From JAZKFR01 sp040386295 (GTDB lineage Bacteria; Pseudomonadota; Gammaproteobacteria; Burkholderiales; Rhodocyclaceae): DNA of 17,307 bases. The notes under the pieces were generated by a model that had not been told where the DNA came from, did not search any database, and saw only the letters and a program-made list of their open reading frames with translations. Shown here in pieces: positions 1 to 6,103 of this stretch. A program made the position numbers and the translations under genes. Location of the stretch: positions 1 to 17,307 of the forward strand of contig JAZKFR010000076.1 of NCBI GenBank assembly GCA_040386295.1, written 5' to 3'. Numbering within the stretch: position 1 is the stretch's first letter; every line of letters starts with the position of its first letter.

Positions 1-4
1 TTTT

Positions 5-51
5 CCCTCTCACACTTGTGGGAGAGGGTGCCCCGCAGGGGCGGGAGAGGG
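5..51. repeat. Interspersed intergenic palindromic repeat, copy 1
   Basis: An imperfect palindrome (CCCTCTC, CAC / GTG, GAGAGGG, arms at 5-15 and 18-28) is followed by a second GC-rich palindrome ending in GGGAGAGGG. The whole 47-base element matches, in reverse complement and with a few substitutions and one indel, the element at 9618-9665. Two opposite-orientation copies in untranslated DNA of one window indicate a dispersed intergenic repeat family, REP-like in appearance. Similar CCCTCTCCC palindromes are common between proteobacterial genes. No transposase is seen. Confidence 0.75.
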
Positions 52-148
52 ACTGAGTTTGATCGGGAATGACGGGGTCTGATGTCTTGTGTCTTTACTG
101 CCAAACCTATTTTACGTAGAGCCGAATTTTTTCACTTTAAGGATGATC

Positions 149-1255
149 ATGAATCAAGCGCTGCTTAGCCCATATAAGGTTTTGTTTGTTGATGATGAAG
201 CGATGGCCGTTAAGTATTTCAAGCAAACACTGGAAGACTCGCTGACGGTGTTGACAGCGGGCAGCGTTGATGAGGCGATCACTATTTTGGATGCCGAGCA
301 CGCGCAGATTGGTGTGCTGGTGACCGATCAGCGCATGCCGGGCAAGCAGGGGGTTGCGTTGCTGCACTATGCGCGCGAGCACTATCCGCAGATCACGCGC
401 ATTTTGGCGACGGCTTTTTCAGATTTAAGCGATGCGATTGCGGCGGTTAACAGCGGTGAGATTTTTCGCTACATCAAGAAGCCATGGGACCCAGATCAGC
501 TGATTGTTGATATCAAAATCGCGATGGATATTTTTGCCTTGCAGCTCGAACGCGATGAGTTGATCACGGCCAAGATGAGTGTCTATCAGCAACTGGTGAT
601 GCTCGGCAGAGTCAAGGATCTGGTGCTGATTAGCGGTGCACTGCAAGCACAGATGCCCCAGGCGTTAACAGCGATCAGGCATTTTTTGAGCGATGCGCAT
701 CAGGCGCTTAATGCAACAGAGCATGGCTTTGTCGTTGCCGTCGATCAACTCGACCTCGGGCAAAACCTGGTGGTGGAAACGCATCGTAGTAGTGCGCTGA
801 TGGCGGCTTTGATGTCAGCGCCGATGTCAGCACCAACGCCGCCCGCAATGTCGCCTGAGCAAGCGCAATGGAATCAGGCCTGGCCAACGCATAGAGATGC
901 CCTGCGTTGGCCTGAGCAGCCTGCGTACACGCAGATGCAGGCTGCGCTATGGCTTTGTTATCAGCAGCCGCCGACTTGCGCAGTGCAGGCTGAAAGCCTC
1001 GAGATCAAAGGAGTGCCAGCGCAAAACCCTGGGCGTTTATGGGGCGTGCTGACGGAAAACATCGGCGCTGAGCTGATTCAAGCCACGCAATGGCTGCGCT
1101 TTTATCTGTGGGCCGCCGAATGTGGTCTGGCTGTGCGTGTGCAAAAACATACGGAATCAGAGCTGTGTCTCTCTTTGTGCCGAGCTAGCGCAGAAGCAAC
1201 AGCAGACATCGATGGGCAATGGTTAGACGATTTGTTCGATCAGTTCGCGCAGTGA
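149..1255 (+). CDS. Response regulator: receiver domain plus unrecognised C-terminal region
   Basis: The first about 120 residues are a CheY-like receiver domain: acidic pair D15-D16 after the first beta strand, phosphoacceptor D60 in VTDQRMPG, switch residue T88 in ILATAFSD, and K111 in YIKKPWD. It should take phosphate from a sensor kinase not present here. Residues after about 120 hold a helical, Leu-rich stretch and then about 200 residues I do not recognise; there is no visible HTH, HD-GYP, GGDEF or AAA+ signature, so output is unknown. A Met/Ser/Ala/Pro-rich linker lies near residues 210-235. The start at ATG 149 (368 aa) is chosen because AAGGA at 139-143 sits five bases upstream; a GTG at 89 would add 20 residues with no good RBS. 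The T3S chaperone gene follows on the same strand after 93 bases, so a regulatory link is possible but unproven. Confidence 0.85.
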   Translation: MNQALLSPYKVLFVDDEAMAVKYFKQTLEDSLTVLTAGSVDEAITILDAEHAQIGVLVTDQRMPGKQGVALLHYAREHYPQITRILATAFSDLSDAIAAVNSGEIFRYIKKPWDPDQLIVDIKIAMDIFALQLERDELITAKMSVYQQLVMLGRVKDLVLISGALQAQMPQALTAIRHFLSDAHQALNATEHGFVVAVDQLDLGQNLVVETHRSSALMAALMSAPMSAPTPPAMSPEQAQWNQAWPTHRDALRWPEQPAYTQMQAALWLCYQQPPTCAVQAESLEIKGVPAQNPGRLWGVLTENIGAELIQATQWLRFYLWAAECGLAVRVQKHTESELCLSLCRASAEATADIDGQWLDDLFDQFAQ

Positions 1256-1316
1256 GTGCCGTGTAGCCCCCCTAAACTCTGTCATCAAAAAGTCATTTTT
1301 GCTCGTTAGCATGCCT

Positions 1317-1342
1317 ACCTAAATGTGCTTTTTTAGGTGAGG
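1317..1342 (+). promoter_or_regulatory. Hairpin overlapping the RBS of the chaperone gene
   Basis: ACCTAAA (1317-1323) can pair with TTTAGGT (1332-1338) across an 8-base loop. The right arm covers the AGGT part of the Shine-Dalgarno sequence AGGTGAGG (1335-1342) that serves ATG 1349. The stem is AU-rich, so it could modestly restrict ribosome access and open on warming. The pairing is read directly; a regulatory role is inference. A second short stem, CAAAAA / TTTTTG, lies at 1286-1301. Confidence 0.4.
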
Positions 1343-1348
1343 TTCTTG

Positions 1349-1843
1349 ATGGGCTTTTCGTTTCCCCCTGCTTGCGATCATCCGACCGAGTCTTTAGCGC
1401 TGCTAAAAGATTGGTTGGATAGCTTCGTTCAACGCACGCTGGGAGAAGAGGGGCTTGCGTCGTGCACCAGGCAAGTCGGGGCTTTGGACGACTTGGCTGT
1501 GCTGGGTGTGCGTTACGGCGACTTGGATATTTTTATCGAAGTTGATGCGGCGCAGCACGTGCATTTGTACGTGCGTTTGTTGGCGCTGGCTGAACCAACG
1601 GCGCCTTCGATGTTGCGGTTTTTTAGCCATCTGCTGACGCTGAACGCATTTTGCTTGGCAACGGCGGGAGCAACTTTGGCGCTTGATCCTGATGCGCCCT
1701 TCGTTTTGCTGTGCGCGCGCCAGCCGATGCGCGGGCTGGATGTTGATTTGTTTGTTCGTTGGTTGAGTGATTTTGTGCGTCAGGCCGATGCTCTGCATGA
1801 ATCTTTGCAGCACGCTTTGTCTTTGCTAGAGGGGGCAGGCTGA
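1349..1843 (+). CDS. Type III secretion chaperone, CesT/SycE-like
   Basis: The 164-residue product looks like a class I T3S chaperone, a small acidic cytosolic dimer that keeps one effector unfolded and presents it to the secretion ATPase. Supporting features are an N-terminal helix with DWLDSFVQRTLG, alternating strands in the middle, then LNAFCLATAGATLALDPDAP leading into VLLCARQPMRGLD and a C-terminal amphipathic helix. This matches the CesT pattern of a Leu/Asn-rich helix followed by a 'G..L.LDP....V.L....PL.GLD' strand pair. ATG 1349 is preferred because AGGTGAGG ends 6 bases upstream; a GTG at 1337 would overlap that signal. The stop codon overlaps the ATG of the next gene by one base (TGATG), so the two are translationally coupled, as is usual for chaperone-effector pairs. 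The exact substrate is inferred from position. Confidence 0.75.
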   Translation: MGFSFPPACDHPTESLALLKDWLDSFVQRTLGEEGLASCTRQVGALDDLAVLGVRYGDLDIFIEVDAAQHVHLYVRLLALAEPTAPSMLRFFSHLLTLNAFCLATAGATLALDPDAPFVLLCARQPMRGLDVDLFVRWLSDFVRQADALHESLQHALSLLEGAG

Positions 1844-3764
1844 TGCAGGGCTGTTGCTTGACTCGGCTTTGGCCAACGCAGCCTGCGTCTGAGTTTGCTG
1901 AAACGCCTAGTTTGCCTGCGGGTTCGATCACACCAGCAGGCAGCGATTTGAGCGATAGGCCAGGCAGGCGCGTCGCTGCGTTTGTTTTCCCAATAGCCAA
2001 TCCTTTGTCGGCAGGGCGACTGCGTACTTTGTTGCAGGCTCCTGCGTCTGCTGCAAGGTGCAGCAAGCATAGCTCAGAGTCGCTTGGCCACAGCGCGTTG
2101 CAGCGCCAGATTGAGCGCGACGCTGAGCGCGAGCTTGTAAGCAAAGAAAAAAAGGCGCGGTACGACGACTTGATGGCCAAATCGCGTTTGGGTGTTGAAG
2201 AAACGATGCGTCGTTATCCCGAGCAGATTAAAACTGCGCCCTATGCTTTGCGTTTGCCCACCCTTGCCTTGGGTGTGGTGGCTAGAAAAAATGCTAAGGC
2301 CGATGGACTCAACATTAAGCATGACCCTGATTTACATCAGTTTCCGGCAGGTTTGCCCGGTGGGATTGTTGAGAGCGGTTTGTCTAGCCTGCGTTTGCTC
2401 GGTTCTGTGCGCGCTTGTCGCCGTGCGGAGAGAACAGAACAAGAGTTTTTACGCTCGCGTTTGGCCTTGTCTACGGCGGCTGAGACGCTTAAAAATTCAA
2501 CTAAATCAGCATCTGGATCAAAGCCGCGCGGGCTAAGCGATGGCGAGCAGGCTAGGGCGGTGCAGCAAAGCGATACGCAAAATTTACGCGAGGCAGAAAA
2601 GTCATTTGCCGAGAAGCAGCGGGCACATCTTGCCGCACGTAGAAGAAAGGCCAATTTGCATTCTGTTCAGGCTGAGCTGCCTGAACGCATCAATGATTTT
2701 GTCCGTTACACGCCTATTTCTTGGAGTGCCCGTGTTTTATCCAAGTTCGCACAGCTCGCTCAGTCTGCGCCAGCAATCGCTTTAGCTGCCGGCGTTTTTT
2801 CTATAATCAGCGGCGTGTTTATGTTTACTGCCGGTTTGCTGAAGGTGCGCGCTGCCTTGCAAGCGAGTGCTGTAACGAGAAAAGAATTGAATCGCCTGTC
2901 TAGACTTGTTTTTAAGCCAGAGGCAAACAGTGCCAGCGCGCTAGAGGACAAGGCTTTGTTTGATGCACTGCTTAAACATGCCGAAACAGCGCATAAGCTG
3001 CGTTTGGAAAAACAAAAAGGCCAGTGGCGTAAAGGTTCTGTCGAAACTTTTTGTGGCGGCACAGCAGTTGTTTTGTCGATTCTTTCCTTGGGTTTTCCGC
3101 CTGCTTTCTTCGGCGTTTTGGGGCTTGGACTTGGCTACGCTGCGTACAGAACGGGCTGTGGTCTTTACGCTTATTGGCAGCAGAATCGGGAGCAGGCGGC
3201 AGAAAAACGCTTGCGCGCAGAGTTTTCTGCTTTGCCGTCTTTGGCTGAAGCTTTCGGTGAAAGAGCTCAGCTGACGCAGGATGAACGCCTGAGAAGCAAT
3301 CGTTTTTATGCGGTGCACTGTCTTGTCGAGCGCCTTGGCGGCGATGAAGTTTCTTGGCTGGATACTTTGCTGGCGCCTATTCCCGAGCTGGAACGTACCA
3401 CGCTGAGATTGTTGGCGCGCCATGAGCAGCCTGAGCTGGCAGCGCGTTTGTTGGAAGAAATGTTGTACGGACAGTTTTTTGTCGCGGCAGACGAGCGGCT
3501 CATGCGTTCGCCTTCTGCAGGGACTTCTGCTGCGCGTGGTGTGCGCAATACGGCGCGCAACACGGCNNNNNNNNNNNNNNNNNNNNNNNNNNNNNNNNNN
3601 NNNNNNNNNNNNNNNNNNNNNNNNNNNNNNNNNNNNNNNNNNNNNNNNNNNNNNNNNNNNNNNNNNCTTCTGCAGGGACTTCTGCTGCGCGTGGTGTGCG
3701 CAATACGGCGCGCAACACGGCGCGCAGCAAGGCCAGCCTCAGTAATGCGAATGCCTACGTTTGA
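1843..3764 (+). CDS. Probable type III effector with two hydrophobic segments (contains assembly gap)
   Basis: I do not recognise this protein. The N-terminal about 75 residues are Ser/Pro/Ala/Thr-rich, as T3S signals often are. Residues about 90-110, 215-275 and 365-400 are charged and probably helical or coiled coil. Two strongly hydrophobic segments lie at about 309-333 (SAPAIALAAGVFSIISG...) and 405-440 (GGTAVVLSILSLGFPP..., Gly-rich), separated by a charged loop of about 70 residues, so a membrane-inserted hairpin is plausible. A CesT-type chaperone gene immediately upstream, with a one-base overlap, argues for an effector rather than a YopB-type translocator, whose chaperones are TPR proteins. 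A 100-N gap occupies 3567-3666. Its flanks repeat the same 55 bases; merging them keeps the frame and gives an end ...RSKASLSNANAYV at TGA 3762-3764, total 588 residues. Read across the Ns literally, the frame shifts and ends at 3777, which I consider wrong. Confidence 0.65.
3512..3566. repeat. 55-base duplicate flanking assembly gap, left copy
   Basis: These 55 bases are identical to 3667-3721, and both copies abut the N run. Exact identity over 55 bases ending precisely at both contig edges is what a de Bruijn assembler with k=55 leaves when two contigs share their terminal k-mer. A genuine repeat inside the gene, longer than a k-mer, is the alternative. Confidence 0.85.
3567..3666. other. 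Scaffold gap of 100 Ns
   Basis: Exactly 100 N bases, a placeholder length used for gaps of unknown size. Because both flanks carry the same 55 bases, the real missing sequence may be zero (the contigs overlap) or may be additional copies of a local repeat. Confidence 0.98.
3667..3721. repeat. 55-base duplicate flanking assembly gap, right copy
   Basis: Identical to 3512-3566. In the effector frame it encodes SAGTSAARGVRNTARNTA and is followed by RSKASL. The copies lie 155 bases apart with the Ns, which is not a multiple of three, so the frame is lost only because of the arbitrary gap length. Confidence 0.85.
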
Positions 3765-4731
3765 TTTCTGTTCTTAGCGTGCAAAAAACCTGGTATCTAC
3801 GCGTGGCAATGTCGCCTTGTGTTACGGCCAGGTGTATTGCGCAGCCGGGTTCTTGTTCGTGCTGACAGTTGCGGAAGCGGCACTGACCTAGCCAGGGGCG
3901 TAGTTCGAGAAAGCTTTGTTCGACTGCGCTTAAGCTTAAATGACCGAGGCCAAAGGCTTGTAGACCGGGCGAGTCGATCAGGCTGCTGTGCTCGTCTAAA
4001 CGGTAGCGCGTGGCGTGGGTGGTGGTGTGTTTGCCCGTATCGAGCGCCGTTGAGATTTCGCGTGTGCTGGCGTGTGCTTCGGGAATGAGTGCGTTGATCA
4101 AGGTTGATTTGCCCATGCCCGATTGACCCACCAGTACGCTGTGTTGGCCTGCCAGGTAAGGTCTGAGCGTGCTGATGTCGCCTTGGGCTGAGAGCTGCAA
4201 TATCGGATAAGCCAGTTTTGCGTAAGGTGAGAGCGCGTCAATGGCCTTAGCTAGGCGTTCGCGCAAATCACATTTGTTGAGAACGATGAGTACGCGGATC
4301 TGTTGATCTTCAGCCGCGACGGTGCAGCGCGTGATCAGTTCGTCGGAAAAAGAGGGCTCGCTGGCGACCACAACGATGATTTGCGTAACGTTGGCGGCGA
4401 TGAGCTTTTGTTTGTGTTCGTCGGAGCGGAAGAGCAGGCTGTGGCGCGGTAATAGTTCTTCAATCACGCCTTGCGCGTCGCCGCTCAGCGCAATGCGCAC
4501 ACGGTCGCCGCAGGCGAGCTCACTTTTTTTGCCGCGCGGAAAACAGCGCAGGCGTTGGCCTTGCGGGCGCTCTGCTGAGCTTGCTGGCTTGCTTTGATCC
4601 ACGGATGGGCGATCAAGCGCGCCGTCGTTTCGCTCGATGCTTGGGGCGGGGGTCTCGTCTGCGATTGTCTCGTCTAACTCGACCAGGTATTGCCGTCCAT
4701 GCGCGGCGACTAGGGTGCCGGTCAGCTTCAA
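3739..4731 (-). CDS. rsgA: Ribosome small subunit-dependent GTPase RsgA
   Basis: RsgA is a circularly permuted GTPase that binds the 30S subunit late in assembly. The 330-residue product shows the diagnostic order G4 before G1: NKCD at 152-155, P-loop GQSGMGKST at 202-210, the G2 region GKHTTTH at 233-239, and DSPG at 253-256. The C-terminal zinc knuckle has C284, C289, H291 and C297. The N-terminal part is an OB fold interrupted at about 27-58 by a low-complexity Pro/Ser/Asp-rich insert. The start is TTG at 4731, overlapping the phhB stop in a TTGA tetranucleotide, so translation is probably coupled to phhB. Its last 26 bases overlap, tail to tail, the inferred 3' end of the effector gene. 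The family call is firm; only the TTG start is less certain. Confidence 0.95.
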   Translation of the reverse strand: MKLTGTLVAAHGRQYLVELDETIADETPAPSIERNDGALDRPSVDQSKPASSAERPQGQRLRCFPRGKKSELACGDRVRIALSGDAQGVIEELLPRHSLLFRSDEHKQKLIAANVTQIIVVVASEPSFSDELITRCTVAAEDQQIRVLIVLNKCDLRERLAKAIDALSPYAKLAYPILQLSAQGDISTLRPYLAGQHSVLVGQSGMGKSTLINALIPEAHASTREISTALDTGKHTTTHATRYRLDEHSSLIDSPGLQAFGLGHLSLSAVEQSFLELRPWLGQCRFRNCQHEQEPGCAIHLAVTQGDIATRRYQVFCTLRTEIKRRHSHY

Positions 4732-5063
4732 AGACTTAACAACACTTCAATTTTGGCGGCGCAAATAAAATCGTTACGCGACAGTCCGCCGACGTCGTGG
4801 GTGCTGTAGCGCAGGCTTGCTTGGTTGTACCCGAAGCTGATTTCTGGGTGATGGTTTTCACGCTGAGCTAGGGCGGCAACGCTGTTGACGAATAAAAGCA
4901 CAGAGGGATAGTCGGCGAAGCGGCACTGGCGTAGCAGCTGTTGCTCTTCAATTCGCCAAGCGGGGAGTTGAGCGAGCAACTGATTTTGTTGCTCGGTGTT
5001 TAAACGATGCTGGCTTCCTTGCAGGGTTTGGCAGCGTTCTGCGGCTAAGTTGTCTGGGTTCAT
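4728..5063 (-). CDS. phhB: Pterin-4a-carbinolamine dehydratase
   Basis: This enzyme dehydrates 4a-hydroxytetrahydrobiopterin, recycling the cofactor of aromatic amino acid hydroxylases. The 111-residue product has the family signature ENHHPEISFGYN at 69-80, with the H71-H72-P73 core, followed by LRYSTHDVGGLSRNDF carrying H89. I use ATG 5063, the only Met giving the usual length of about 100-118 residues. The frame is open for a further 65 codons upstream to 5258, but that part is low-complexity and reads through a heptamer repeat, so it is not coding. A clear Shine-Dalgarno is not visible. It forms an operon with rsgA (4-base overlap), divergent from orn. No phenylalanine hydroxylase gene is in the window. 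Confidence 0.9.
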   Translation of the reverse strand: MNPDNLAAERCQTLQGSQHRLNTEQQNQLLAQLPAWRIEEQQLLRQCRFADYPSVLLFVNSVAALAQRENHHPEISFGYNQASLRYSTHDVGGLSRNDFICAAKIEVLLSL

Positions 5064-5100
5064 GGTCGTCTGGGTCAAAAAGCTGGGCGAGGGTGGCTGG

Positions 5101-5141
5101 GGTGACGGGTGACGGGTGACAGGTGACAGGTGACAGGTGAC
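5101..5141. repeat. Heptamer tandem repeat GGTGAC(G/A), about 6 copies
   Basis: Two copies of GGTGACG, three of GGTGACA and a final GGTGAC run head to tail. They lie 38 bases upstream of the phhB start, in the spacer (5064-5291) between divergent phhB-rsgA and orn. A 7-base unit would alter promoter or leader spacing if copy number changed. I see no clear promoter elements positioned around it. The rest of this spacer holds only the orn RBS. Confidence 0.85.
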
Positions 5142-5291
5142 TTCACTGAATCGACTGCCTGAACATATTTCTGGGTTAAGGCACGACTCCATGCAAGAAT
5201 GCTGACTTTTTATTTGGCGCTGCGTATTGAGTTGCGCAGCTGCTTCGTCGGTTATCACAGGCTTAAAAACAGGCTTAAGCGAGAGGATTAT

Positions 5292-5834
5292 ATGGCACGT
5301 GGTTCAAATTGCCTCGTTTGGTTAGACATGGAAATGACCGGGCTTGACCCGGAACGGGATCGCATTATTGAAATGGCGATGGTGGTCACGGATAACGAGT
5401 TGGCGATTATTGCTGAGTCTCCGGTCTGGGTTGTACATCAGTCAGACGCACTGTTGGCGGGAATGGACGAGTGGAATCAGAAAATGCACGGTCGTTCTGG
5501 TTTGATCGATCGGGTGAAAGCCTCGACCTTGGACGAGGCGGCGGTTGCAGAAGCGGCCTTAGCCTTTGTGCAGGAGCACGTAGCGCAGTCGATCAGCCCG
5601 ATGTGCGGTAATTCGATTGGCCAGGATCGTCGCTTTATGGTGCGTTATATGCCGCAGCTGGAAGCTTGGTTCCATTATCGAAATCTCGACGTAAGTACGC
5701 TCAAAGAGCTGTGCCGACGCTGGTCGCCAGAGATCGCCAAAGGCTTTGCCAAACAAGGGAAACATACTGCGATGGCGGATATTCATGAGTCGATCGAGGA
5801 GCTGAAGTATTACCGCACGCATTTGTTTAAGTGA
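5292..5834 (+). CDS. orn: Oligoribonuclease
   Basis: Orn is a 3'-5' exonuclease that clears short RNA oligomers, including pGpG from cyclic-di-GMP turnover; it is a cytosolic DEDDh-family homodimer. The 180-residue product has all five residues: D12 and E14 in WLDMEMTGLD, D112 in GNSIGQD, H158 and D163 in KHTAMADIHES. Length equals the family norm. ATG 5292 follows GAGAGGA at 5281-5287; an earlier in-frame ATG at 5199 would add 31 residues unlike the family, so it is rejected. It is divergent from phhB-rsgA and appears monocistronic. A T-run at 5879-5885 lies downstream, but I see no convincing terminator stem in front of it. Confidence 0.97.
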   Translation: MARGSNCLVWLDMEMTGLDPERDRIIEMAMVVTDNELAIIAESPVWVVHQSDALLAGMDEWNQKMHGRSGLIDRVKASTLDEAAVAEAALAFVQEHVAQSISPMCGNSIGQDRRFMVRYMPQLEAWFHYRNLDVSTLKELCRRWSPEIAKGFAKQGKHTAMADIHESIEELKYYRTHLFK

Positions 5835-5919
5835 GCCCCGTAGCAAAAGGTGGCGCTTGGTTTAGCCCCTGGCAGCGATTTTTTTGTCCTGGCGGACGAC
5901 TGTTACAGCTTGCTGCCGG

Positions 5920-5948
5920 TTGCCAATCCCTCGTATTTCCAGTAACTT
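5920..5948 (+). promoter_or_regulatory. Sigma-70-like promoter for the thiC transcript
   Basis: TTGCCA (5920-5925) and TAACTT (5943-5948) are separated by 17 bases. The predicted start near 5955 falls right at the 5' edge of the TPP riboswitch, which supports the assignment. Confidence 0.5.
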
Positions 5949-5954
5949 GACCGC

Positions 5955-6050
5955 CCACGTTAGGGGTGCTGCGTGATTCTGATGGTTTTTTTGCGCAGCT
6001 GAGAGAGGCCCTTTGAACCTGTCCGGGTTATGCCGTCGTAGGGAAGCGTC
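5955..6050 (+). ncRNA. TPP riboswitch (THI element)
   Basis: The leader of thiC contains the conserved THI-box segments in order: TAGGGGTGCT at 5961-5970, GCTGAGAGAGGCCCTTTGAACC around 5998-6019 (core CUGAGA), then CCGGGTTATGCCG at 6023-6035 and TAGGGAAGC at 6039-6047. These form the pyrimidine- and diphosphate-sensing arms around a three-way junction. TPP binding is expected to reduce thiC expression. Its position between the promoter and the thiC start codon agrees. The exact ends are approximate. Confidence 0.95.
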
Positions 6051-6067
6051 GCGAGCTGATTCTTGCG

Positions 6068-6098
6068 CCTTGCTTTCCTGCTTTCTTTAAGCAAGGAG
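6068..6098 (+). promoter_or_regulatory. Anti-Shine-Dalgarno hairpin, riboswitch expression platform
   Basis: CCTTGCTT (6068-6075) pairs perfectly with AAGCAAGG (6089-6096) over a 13-base loop. The right arm contains most of the thiC Shine-Dalgarno AAGGAG (6093-6098). There is no U-run, so control is most likely at translation initiation: ligand-bound RNA would leave this hairpin formed and the RBS hidden. The stem is read directly; the switching model is inferred from the TPP family. Confidence 0.7.
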
Positions 6099-6103
6099 TC
6101 ACC

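Noticed and set aside
1623..2180. 185-codon minus-strand open frame opposite the chaperone-effector junction
   Set aside because: It is antisense to two coupled genes with better RBS and family evidence; its composition is a shadow of the plus-strand coding.
3739..3777. Effector C-terminus ending at 3777
   Set aside because: This frame depends on the arbitrary 100-N gap length. Collapsing the duplicated 55 bases gives a coherent frame ending at 3764.
5064..5258. 65-codon N-terminal extension of PhhB
   Set aside because: It is low-complexity, reads through a heptamer repeat, and is absent from a family of about 100-118 residues.
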